Shown: in pieces, positions 33,550 to 42,873 of the stretch
How positions within the stretch are numbered: position 1 is the stretch's first letter
How the letters are laid out: every line of letters begins with the position of its first letter
Assembly: GCA_963922205.1 (NCBI GenBank)
Contig: CAWUHX010000065.1
Span: forward strand, 1,116,001 to 1,180,000
Reading direction: 5' to 3'
DNA: 64,000 nucleotides
Origin: Romanomermis culicivorax
Lineage: Eukaryota > Nematoda > Enoplea > Mermithida > Mermithidae
Notes under the pieces: model-generated
The model's input: the letters and a program-made list of their open reading frames with translations, nothing else
Told to the model about the DNA's origin: nothing
Database searches by the model: none
Program-made: the position numbers and the translations under genes

Positions 33550-36500
33550 TCATTCCCATAATCTTGCCTTAATAAGCACATCAGTTCCGTGTGGTACGTA
33601 TACTTTCGTACATGATACCACTGGAACCACTATACCTAATTGGCAGATCCTGGGGTATTGATCCTCTTCAGGACTTGAATGTACTATAGGTGCTTCCCCT
33701 ATACAATCAATGGCTTGTATATGACTCGCGTGATCTTTAGGTACAACACTTATAGCTTTCTCAACTCCATTAAGTTTCATGATACCTTTACCAAAATCTA
33801 TCATTGCTCCAACATCCGGATGTGCTAAGAAATCCGTTCCAATTATGAGATTTTCCTCCGCATTAGGAATGATTATGGCTTTCACCAAGAAAACTCCAAA
33901 TTCACAATGCATTTTGAATAGTATGTAACCATGTGCATGTACTACTGCGCCATCAGCAACAGTGACTTTTAGTATCTCAGGATATCCGGTATATTCTTCA
34001 TCAAAGTCTTCCTTAAAAAACCATGAAGACATCACCGAACACTGAGCACCAGCATCCACTAGAGCCTTGGTGTTAGTATTACATACGGTCACATTAATGT
34101 GAAATGGGAGAGTTCGAGGGAATTTAGAAAACCTTAATCGTTCCTCCTGATTAGGAATTATCCCATGCTTGAACACTTTCGTAACCTTTGAATAATCTTC
34201 TTTCATCATGGCACACTTCAATACTCCAGGCCATTTCATCTCACTAACACCTTGACCCGTAGTGGCAATGCTATTAACACCTCCAGCAGATCCCAACTCT
34301 GTCTGACTGGACGTGGATGGTTGACTACTGGAAATGGCTTGCACACTTGGGCTAGGGTTACTGATTTGAACCTGACCTTGAGGGGGAGCTGTGATCATCA
34401 GCTGTTGGCTAGGGGCTGGCAGTTGTGGTGCCATATAGAGATGCTCATTCCGCAATCTATTCTGGTAATCCATGAATCGTTGATAAGTATCATAATCCAT
34501 AGTATCACCATAATAACCTACTGCATGAGCACCTCTACTGCTCCCGCCAACATATCCTCCTCTAAAGCCTCCAAACTGTTGCCTGAAACCTCTGTTTCCA
34601 CCATATCGATTATCCCAATTACGTCCTTGTGCATTTTTCCATTGAAGGGTTTTACATTCGGACGTGTCATGAGAGTTATTTCTATGGTATCGACAATATG
34701 GTTTCCTGAACTCGTTTCCACCAGGTTTTTGGGGTTTGCCCTTATTAACTTTAGCAGAAATTTCATTCAATTTAGCATCAGTCTTTTGGCTTATCTCCTG
34801 ATAACACTGAGCCAACTTCGCAATCTCCTGTGATAACTTTGCTAGAACAGAATCACTGCTAGGTTCCTCAGGCTCTTTTCCCTTTTGGGGAGTAGTAGCC
34901 ATTTGAGTCCCCTGTGAGTTATTCTCTTCTATAGAAGTATTGGAATCCTTCTTTTCTGACACTAGGATCGGGGCTTGCTTCTCTCTTCTTGCTTGCTGTC
35001 GCATAGCTTTATTTTGAAACTGCCTTTGTGGGGCATTGCCAAATTTATTTCTACCGACATAAGCCACTTCAGCTTGCCCTTCACCCATCGTCACCTCATT
35101 TATCACAATTGGAGACTCCGCAGTTCCTCTCTTTTTATAAGCAGCTGTGTTCCGCTTATCAATCTTGTGCACATCCTCTGCTAAATCGTGCCATGTTTCA
35201 TACTTTTCTCTTTGATCTAGCAACTCCATCTGATACTCTTCAGATGCTTTATACAAAAAGGTATCAATTATAAAATGATCTCTGAACTCTTCGGTCTTAT
35301 TAGGATACAATCTATCTACTAGCACACTAATTCTCTTGAGGAATTTCACTGGAGCTTCATCAAATTCCTGCTTTATGTTCATCAGCTCCCTTGTTTGCAT
35401 ACTGACATTTGAATCTGGAGCTTGCACTTTGAGCAACTTTCTTCGGGCTTTTTCGTAACTTTTGAACCTTTTGGCAGTAGCTTTTGGTACACCCTTAGAA
35501 AGCGCTCGTAAGGCAGCCAGCTTCATTTTATCAGTAGTTTCTGAAGTAAATTCTGCCTCTAAATCATTTAGGAAGCTGAGAACTTGTGTCTCAGTCATGT
35601 CATCGAGGAGTAGCTTTGGCTTTACAGCCTTCACTATATCTGACACAGTAGGCTCCAATCCATCCACTGAGGAGTCATCAAAATCTGATGAATTTCCTCG
35701 TGTGGACTTTTTGGATTGTTTGTGCTTCGACATAGTATGTTTGCTTTCCTTATGACTACCTGCTGCTTCCTCATCAGCCTCTTGGAAAAATTGAGCAACT
35801 ATATCACTTGCTTGTTCTCGAACAGCAAGCGGTTCAGTTACCCGTTTTTCCGTAGAAACCTTTGATTTCACAGCAGGTTTGACTGTGAACTTTTGCTCTG
35901 ACTTATCTGCTTCCATCTGCCGTAACCTTTGGTCATTGGCAATACAGGTTGCAGACGTCGTTGGCAAAGTTCTACACATATCCTGAGTTTGCAATGGTCT
36001 GTCTGTAGTCATACTCACTCGGATATCCCTTTCCTTTTGATCCAGGACGAATCTTTCCAATAGTCCTTGGACTCCGACCATGGAATCGGCCATTTTGTCA
36101 ATTTTGACGTTTAGTCGTCGAATTTCGTCGTCCTTTTGACTCATTTTGAATCGTAAATTGTCCAGTGGATCATGACGGTAATCGTCCCGAATATTATATA
36201 AATTTTCGTTGATGTATTCGCGATGATACGTATCAAATCGTTGTCGAGGTCGTCGAAAACGTTCCTCTCTAAATTGATCAAACGGATCAATATGATCCTC
36301 GGCCAATTTCAGCCTTCTATCAATAGGCGCTAATAATTGAGTGTCTCTATCTTCGGCAGTCAATAGTTCCTTTGCCGTGGCCATATTATTGGTATTATTG
36401 CTGGCCATTATAGGCGCTACGGAAGTGGGAGCGCTTACTGGGTCCAATTTTACCTCAGCCCGCTGGCTTATGGCACTTGAGTCGGAGCCTTTCCGCTTGC

Positions 36501-36618
36501 TCGTAGTATTAGATACCACGGGCAGTGGGAAAGATTTATCCGACTCATCATGCCTTACACCAGGCGGAGTCCTCGGTAAAGTCGTACCAGAGGCTAAATC
36601 CTCAGCATTTTTGGACAT
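33550..36618 (-). CDS. Element 2 gag and aspartic protease
   Basis: Open frame of about 1020 codons from the first ATG (36618). The frame is also open upstream through the primer-binding site to 36711. After a charged N-terminal half comes a retrotransposon gag domain (residues about 390-540, with ELMNIKQEFDEAPVKFLKRI). A zinc-knuckle variant C-X2-H-X4-H-X4-C follows (CRYHRNNSHDTSEC, near 640 from the ATG), then a Gly/Arg/Tyr-rich stretch. The protease has VDAGAQCSVM with DAG in place of the usual DTG/DSG, and the partner motif LIIGTDFLAHP. The frame ends at TGA 33552-33550, inside the protease-RT linker. It encodes particle-forming and maturation functions. Confidence 0.88.
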   Translation of the reverse strand: MSKNAEDLASGTTLPRTPPGVRHDESDKSFPLPVVSNTTSKRKGSDSSAISQRAEVKLDPVSAPTSVAPIMASNNTNNMATAKELLTAEDRDTQLLAPIDRRLKLAEDHIDPFDQFREERFRRPRQRFDTYHREYINENLYNIRDDYRHDPLDNLRFKMSQKDDEIRRLNVKIDKMADSMVGVQGLLERFVLDQKERDIRVSMTTDRPLQTQDMCRTLPTTSATCIANDQRLRQMEADKSEQKFTVKPAVKSKVSTEKRVTEPLAVREQASDIVAQFFQEADEEAAGSHKESKHTMSKHKQSKKSTRGNSSDFDDSSVDGLEPTVSDIVKAVKPKLLLDDMTETQVLSFLNDLEAEFTSETTDKMKLAALRALSKGVPKATAKRFKSYEKARRKLLKVQAPDSNVSMQTRELMNIKQEFDEAPVKFLKRISVLVDRLYPNKTEEFRDHFIIDTFLYKASEEYQMELLDQREKYETWHDLAEDVHKIDKRNTAAYKKRGTAESPIVINEVTMGEGQAEVAYVGRNKFGNAPQRQFQNKAMRQQARREKQAPILVSEKKDSNTSIEENNSQGTQMATTPQKGKEPEEPSSDSVLAKLSQEIAKLAQCYQEISQKTDAKLNEISAKVNKGKPQKPGGNEFRKPYCRYHRNNSHDTSECKTLQWKNAQGRNWDNRYGGNRGFRQQFGGFRGGYVGGSSRGAHAVGYYGDTMDYDTYQRFMDYQNRLRNEHLYMAPQLPAPSQQLMITAPPQGQVQISNPSPSVQAISSSQPSTSSQTELGSAGGVNSIATTGQGVSEMKWPGVLKCAMMKEDYSKVTKVFKHGIIPNQEERLRFSKFPRTLPFHINVTVCNTNTKALVDAGAQCSVMSSWFFKEDFDEEYTGYPEILKVTVADGAVVHAHGYILFKMHCEFGVFLVKAIIIPNAEENLIIGTDFLAHPDVGAMIDFGKGIMKLNGVEKAISVVPKDHASHIQAIDCIGEAPIVHSSPEEDQYPRICQLGIVVPVVSCTKVYVPHGTDVLIKARLWE

Positions 36619-36694
36619 TTTGAGCCCTAAGTCTTTGTAAAAACCTTTAGGTTTTGTGACACCTCGAGTGACTCTGCGCTCTTCCGTATTGCAA

Positions 36695-36710
36695 GTGTCA
36701 GAAGCCACCA
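36695..36710 (-). promoter_or_regulatory. Element 2 primer-binding site
   Basis: Two bases after the 5' LTR on the minus strand the sequence reads TGGTGGCTTCTGACAC. It starts with TGG, as expected for pairing to a tRNA 3' CCA end. tRNA identity not assigned. Confidence 0.6.
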
Positions 36711-36712
36711 CT

Positions 36713-37321
36713 TGTTATATTTATTTCTCTGCTTAGATCCGAAGATGTCAGCAATATAACTCAAGTCCTATTGGCTTGTACTCAATCGACTACTGTAGGT
36801 CACTCAAAGGAGCTTCCTATTAGCAATCAACTGAACACAGTGCAGCAGTCCTTAAGCAGAAATAAACACAACCTTCAGTCACTAATCAGCAACTGGAAAC
36901 TCTAACTCTTGCAATCGAAGGGCACTCAGGGTCTCCCCAGATGCCTCCTAAAGGTTCACACAAATACACAAAACTCACTTCAATAATATCCAAAGGAGCT
37001 GGGACCTTACCTTGGCTTGGCTCCCGTGTAAGGCGACTCCCTCCAACCGCTCAATGCGTGAGAAATAATAATAATGTAAATAATAAATAACTATTATATT
37101 ACTAATATGCAAATCTGGTGTGGGGCTGTCGACGTTTGCCTTTACTAGGTGAAACAATACAATACAATTTTATAACGGACGCGACTCGCCCAAAACACAC
37201 CAAAATTGCGAAGGTAAACCCGAATGAATGTTTTCTTCTTTTTTGGTGGAATCGTAACTTTGTCGATTCACCAATTTTGCATAGATGTGGGATTGCTACT
37301 GCCGTAAGCACATCCCCAACA
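36713..37321 (-). repeat. Element 2 5' LTR
   Basis: 609 bp with TG...CA termini, about 12 mismatches by eye to the 3' LTR. As the transcript is on the minus strand, this copy should contain the promoter. A TATA-like TTATATTACTAATATG region is present near 37.09 kb (plus-strand reading) but I cannot place a start site. Confidence 0.92.
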
Positions 37322-37855
37322 CCTGTAATCTACAGTATGCCTTGGGCAGAGCTAAGACACACTGAAGCTAACTTCTACAGCTGAAATCGCTGGAGAAGAT
37401 GCCTATGGTCACATAGACATTTTCCAGTTCACTACGTTGAGCATTGGGGCAAGTTTCACTCTCCATGCTAAACATATGAACGTCATCTAGAGAGAATTTC
37501 CAACTAGGTGTTTCACGTCGCAAAACGTCACTAGTTTTTGCTGATAAGAGGTGCACGTTGTGCTCCAATTATAGTGATGAGCTCGGAGAGCTTATCTTTA
37601 AAGGAAATTCCGACTAGCGGGTTACATACCATAGTCTATGTGCGCAACGGAAAAATAATAAATCGTAATGGAAAATGTGCGAAAATGAAACAGAAACGAA
37701 ACGAAAAGAGTACACACAGAAATTGCATGTAACAATATAAAAACGAAACGCAAAGTTAATGTAAATTACTGTAAAACAAAAACGTGGGGGAAAACATAAC
37801 CGAAAAACATAATGTGAATCATGTGACGTTGGGCGAAATTCTTCGGCACGTGACA
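37322..37855 (-). repeat. Element 1 5' LTR, second part
   Basis: Begins with the duplicated CCTG and is colinear with 12029-12556, ending GCACGTGACA. This is the outer (transcript 5') end of element 1. Confidence 0.85.
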
Positions 37856-37878
37856 ATGATTTTTTTGGTGCTAGGTGC

Positions 37879-38288
37879 TCATTTCGTTTTTGTCACAAAA
37901 GTTCGTAAGTTATTCTTTGGACAGGCTTTATTTTCCACACGATTTTCTTCAATACAAAAACCTTGTACTTTGAGATTTTCTTCATTATTGTCATTATTAT
38001 TCTGCTCGGAGCGAGCTACCTAGGTTTTGAGCTGTCGTCTTAAGTGTACGTTAGCTCACACACCATTGTGGAATAAAATTTGCTTGATTGTACGAGTTTT
38101 CTAGTTGGGATAGAACGAAGGTTTGGATTCAACACAGACCAGATCTGGTTAAAGTTTAGTCGTCTCACATGTACACACCACAAACCATAAACCACAAAGG
38201 TTGCAGAATCATACTTTTTTAAGAAAAATTGTTCAACTACAGCGTCATTTCCATTTTCAATGATGACTTTCTCTTCTCTTTTGCTCAT
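37879..38288 (-). CDS. Possible host gene fragment abutting the retrotransposon nest (two candidate exons)
   Basis: Two coding-like pieces on the minus strand. Piece 1 (38288-38216) starts with ATG, encodes a charged sequence (MSKREEKVIIENGND...) and ends at a GTATGA donor. Piece 2 (38019-37879) opens exactly after an ACCTAG acceptor and encodes 46 residues, Asn/Glu-rich with GFCIEENRVENKACPKN, to a TGA. The two do not join in phase with these sites (joining them creates an early stop), so either one site is wrong or they are not one gene. Piece 2 lies only 24 bp from the element-1 boundary. No family recognised. Confidence 0.25.
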
Positions 38289-38289
38289 T

Positions 38290-41200
38290 TTCCGTCGTCA
38301 TCTTCTCAATCATTGCTGGGGGAGTCAAATGCACTGGGGGTCAGCAAGAATCTGCTGGGGGTCAATCAAAATCTTCAGGGGTGAAAACCCTCCAACCCCC
38401 CCGCCCCCTAACGTGCATGTTATGGTGACCAGTTGGTCATTAATATCTTTTTGCATTGATGTTTTGTTGAAGATATAGAACTGGTCATTATTAGTCGACT
38501 GTCAAATTAAAACACGCCACTGAGCAGAATATAGGATGCTACTTTCTGGGATGACATGCATGTTATAAACTTTACGCATAAATTCATCAAGTAATTAAGT
38601 TTACTTCGAGGATCCCACACGGGCAAAAAATGCAGTCTGCCATCAGCACTTTTTTTTTCCACATTTGCACGCGGAATGTTGAAAAAATTTTTGAGGTCTT
38701 TACACAAATGTGGTAGAAAAATTTTGGGTTTTCATATTGAAAAGATGCATTCTGGTGCATTTTAGGAGGTCCAAATCTCAAAATTTTCCGGCGCTTCGCG
38801 CCAGTAGTAACTTTAATAGTCATTATTATTTATTACCAAGCTCAGGCGCGACTTTTAACATGTCTACCTTCACTTAGCATTTAATCTTCAATAGTTTTCA
38901 TCATCTTAAACGTATGATTTAATGTTTAATGGGCGATCTTGCATATTATATCACTATATTTAATGAAGATCTGCATTTTTTCCACCATAGATTTTTTTGA
39001 GAAAGATCAACACGTCAACTTTCTCAACTTTTCGAAGCGTTTGTTCTTTTCTTAACATAAATTTAATTCAAAACTTCATGGAAGAATTTTTGGAAAATTT
39101 CTACACTTCTGACTCATTGCTTTTCCGCCAAATTTATGAAAGGTTACGAACAAATTAATGGTTTTAAAATTTTTCGAATGATAAATTTCTAGAAATTAAG
39201 ATTTATGAACACAAAATTTTAATCTAATTTTTGAATGATCAGAATGATTATTAGGATGCTTTAAAAAGCCCAAAAACACTTTAAATAAAGCGTTTATGAG
39301 CATTTTCAGGCAAAAAAACGAAGATTTTAAGACCCCTTTCCACATTTGTGGAAAAAAGTTCGTGAAAAAAAATAGTGCTGCCCAGCAGCGTTTTTCTGAT
39401 GGTGAAGTAAGTTTTGATGGTGAATTTTGATGATGGTGAAGTAAGATAAAACACGTTACATTGGACACATCCAGAGATTGGACACCTTTTTCCGAAGTGC
39501 TGTATTTTAGTGAATATTGATCTTCAAGTAAATATGTTTGTACATTTAGGTTAAGAAACATTCCTTTTATTAGAATATGCTGTGTTTGAAGTTATTAATT
39601 TATTTTTTTAAATAATCGTCGTTTTTGCGCTACCTGAGTATGTCTTTTTACTAACCCATCGTTTATATTTCCGTTTATCATTTATTTTTCCACTAATTTA
39701 TTTGTTTTGTTTTTTCATCGACATACTCAAATGAAACATAATTATTATACCTTATATACGACTAAATTTTATAAGTGGGTTCACGGCCTTCGGCCTAATT
39801 ACTGTATATGAGTTGTTAATTTTGAGCATAGATTTCTGTGACTGGTGAGTAGACCAGGGCCGTGCACAAGGTTGAGGCAGTAACTCTAAATCGAAAAGAT
39901 GCGTTTTGGTGGACTTTAAAAGGTCAAAATCTCAAAATTTTCCGGCGCTTCGCGCCGGTCATGGGCATAATTATAACTATATTCTATCAGGCGCGGCCGT
40001 TAGCATATCTACTTCGACTTACTAATTAATGCTCAAAAGTTTCTATCAATCAAGTTAGCTCGTTTCATTTTCTAGTCGTTTACAGTCAATTATGTCGCCG
40101 AAAATAGAGATTTTTCATCAAGTCTCAATTTTTTCTCTCGATGATTGGAATTTTTTAAACGTTTGCAATCTGAACTTTTGCGTTTATTGAAGGTGCAAAT
40201 TGAGGACATTACTCTAGAACGCGATTTCAAAACATTTGTTCACGAATTATCTGTTGGAGAAATTTATTTTTCAGCGTTTTAGAATAAAAAAAAAAACCCC
40301 GAAAATTTTTCCGGCGCGACGCCGGAATGGGAGGCGAAATACGCTTCTTCAGTCTGATTTTAATTTATTTCCCGACGTTATGAAGGTTCATTTTCCAGCG
40401 TTTTAGAAAGTGAAAATCAAAAAATTTTTCCGGCGCTCCGCGCCGGACCATTCTATAGAACACCAATATATTCTTCATGAACTCATTTTGACTAACATAA
40501 CCAGAATTTTCTCAATTTTTTCCTCATTTTTGCAGGTTTCTGACTACAAATACAACAATATGCGTGGGTATGCTCCTGAAATGCATAAAAAAGCATCCGT
40601 AGCCACATTATAAGCGTTTTAAAAATGTGGAAAATATTTGGAAAATGAGGAAAAAAATTTTGGGTCCGGTTCCCATGTGGAAAAAATCTTCGAGGAAAAA
40701 ACGGTGATGCACACAGTATATCCGCGTAAGATCAACATTTTCTGAGGCTATTTAGTGAAAAAATCTAGTCCGCTCCCCCCCCCCCCCCCCATGAAAAAAT
40801 CCTGCGCACGGCCCTGGAGTAGACATTTATGTTTCCTTTAAAATTTTCCTTAGGCTTGGGCTTAGGGCGCAGCAGCTACGCCTAACGCCTATTGAGGCTC
40901 TTTGAAATGCTGTTCATGTTGTTAGTCAAAATAGTATCAAGGGTCTTTAAGGAATATAGTGTTCATACTTTCTGCTGAAATCGTGTTGTGGTAAACACAT
41001 TAAGTCTACAGGCTGGTGGACCAGGTTTGATTCTTCACGTAAGTAGGATTTTTCTGTAGTGACAAGGAGTATGTGACATGTGTGTGCATTTTATGCAAAT
41101 GAGTTCCTTCAGCCATGAGCCCATGGATTATTATATTTTCCCATTTCCAGAGTTTTTCGCCAAAAACACCGATCTAGTGAAAAAAACAATGGGGGTAAAC

Positions 41201-42873
41201 CCCTAATTTGTGGGGTGGGGGTACCAAGTCCCCCAAAATTGGGGGAGGGTTCTCAATCCCCAAAAAAGTCGGAAAAAGCCGACTTTTCCCAAAAAAGGCT
41301 TCTTTTTCCGAGTTGGGGAGGAGGGTCTCAACATTTGGTTATACGGTCCGAATAAGTTGTGAGTGGGGTCCCCCCAACCTTCCCTTTAAGTACAGGTATG
41401 GTGAATAGACGAATAACGGGGTTGTATGTACACAATTTTTAGGTACATTAAGTGCATCAAATGTGGCTTTAAATCTAAATTTGTATCAGATTATCAGCTA
41501 AAACTCTTTTTCCAGCTTTCAGTATGTTTTTATTTTAAAAATTTCTTTGTGCATTTGCAAAATTTTTTTTGTCTTTTGTGCCAATTGGTACAAAGGGAAA
41601 GAAGAAAACAAAAGAAAATTCACTGTGCCAGTGTACGGTCGTTTGGCTGAACAGTCTGCAAATGACAAATCGTACTTTTTAGAGAAAAAATTTCAGGGTT
41701 TGGACCATGGATTTTTTTTCGCACGGTATGGATTTTTTGGGCTCGTGCGGAAAATTTTTGGAGAGTTTTCCGCACGGAAGGGAAACTTTTTAGAGAGTTT
41801 TCCGCACGGAAGGGAAACTTTTTGACGTTTTTAGTGGTTTTTAATGGTGGTGCGGAAATTTTTCTGGCCGATATCCGCAAGATGCGGAACGTTTGGTGCG
41901 GAAAAAACCCTGGGTTGCACATAAAAAAGATGCATTTCGGTGGATTTTAGAACTTTCAAACATGGCAAACCAACCTAATAACCGAGCGATACATCAACCG
42001 ATGCCATAAACTGTTTTTTTCCACTAACTTTTCTGACCATTTGGACTAAGAGATCAATATTTTTTTCGTTTTTATCGTGTACCTCAGTCACGAATTTTCC
42101 AAAAAATGAAGATAAAAACAACATTTTTGAGTTTTAGGTCAGATTACGATAAAAATACATATTAAAATTAATCATAGCAAAACAGCAAAAAAACTGAGGC
42201 GAAAAAAAACTAAATTGCATAGAAATTTCACATGTGGCATCTCTGTGATCACTCAAAGTTAATAATTATTGACTGCATTTGATTTGTCCTTCTTTTAGTT
42301 TTTGGATTTCTATAGAAGAACGCTGGAAAAGGGATCTTTTCAACATTTCTCTCCTGGATAAGCGGTCTAATTTTGCACTCAATAGAATCATTACCATATA
42401 CGGACAAAAAATATAGGAATGTAGTAGGCCAGAAACCGCATAGCACGGTGGGCTACACCCCTCGAGGAATTCACTTAAATTGATACTTTGGCATTATACC
42501 CGCCGTAAAATTTTTTCGACTTTTGCGTAATGTATAATCGATGGTCTAATATTGAGCCTGAACCGAAACTAAGAATGCGCAAAAGATTTTACTAGAGTGG
42601 CATAATGCACGAGTACTAAATATTTTATGTTGCTTCTATTGATAATCGACTATAAAGGCAATAGAACGTCTTAATAAGCCTATAAATACATCAACAAAGC
42701 ATCTATGCGCATTTCTAGTCGAAAAATCGATTTTTTGAAAATAGTGGAAAAATTTTGTTTTCTTTTACTTTCACTCTACTCGGTGAAAGAAAAGCGCTTC
42801 GTGAAAAAACAGTAGACGCGAGGCCAATTTTTTTAAGCAAACAACCAGAAAACAACAAAGGTTCAATTTATTG
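38290..42873. repeat. Repeat-rich intergenic region with R4 repeats and GC hairpins
   Basis: No credible gene in about 4.6 kb. R4 copies at about 38730-38900 and 39890-40030 share GATGC-TT-GGTG, then CTCAAAATTTTCCGGCGC, then a GGCGCG..TTAACAT stretch. A third, inverted copy is at 60.66-60.79 kb. GC hairpins of the CCGGCGC-nnn-GCGCCGG type occur at about 38788, 39942, 40311 and 40430. A 14-C run lies near 40777. A partial G-run MITE ends TACAGGTATG at 41400. A unit of about 32 bp with TTTTCCGCACGGAAGGGAAAC is duplicated at about 41767-41822. Confidence 0.6.

Larger units (their letters stand above)
25639..37321 (-). mobile_element. Element 2: near-intact Ty3-type LTR retrotransposon with an extra ORF
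   Basis: An 11,683-bp minus-strand element with 609-bp LTRs at 25639-26247 and 36713-37321. Termini are TGTTAT...CCAACA. It is flanked by a 4-bp duplication CCTG (25635-25638 and 37322-37325). The target is the element-1 LTR; removing the insert restores the sequence seen uninterrupted at about 12020. By eye the two LTRs differ at about 12 of 609 positions, mostly transitions, which marks a much younger insertion than element 1. Order on the minus strand: LTR, primer site, gag-protease, RT-RNase H-integrase, ORF3, LTR. Confidence 0.93.
11126..37855 (-). mobile_element. Element 1: decayed Ty3-type LTR retrotransposon with envelope-like gene (contains nested element 2)
   Basis: Minus-strand element bounded by two copies of a roughly 1.43-kb LTR. 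Its 5' LTR is split by element 2 (25639-37321). Read 5' to 3' on the minus strand: 5' LTR, primer-binding site (24743-24725), about 4-kb leader with hairpin arrays, gag-like remnant, envelope-like glycoprotein, aspartic protease, reverse transcriptase, RNase H, integrase with a GPYF tail, 3' LTR. The RT-RH-IN order is that of Ty3/Metaviridae. Many stops and frameshifts make it dead. No identical 4-bp duplication is visible at the outer ends (ATAT at 11122-11125 against ATGA at 37856-37859), so mutation or inter-element recombination is possible. Confidence 0.85.

Noticed and set aside
11122-37859. Target-site duplication at the outer ends of element 1
   Set aside because: The flanking tetramers ATAT and ATGA do not match well enough to claim one.
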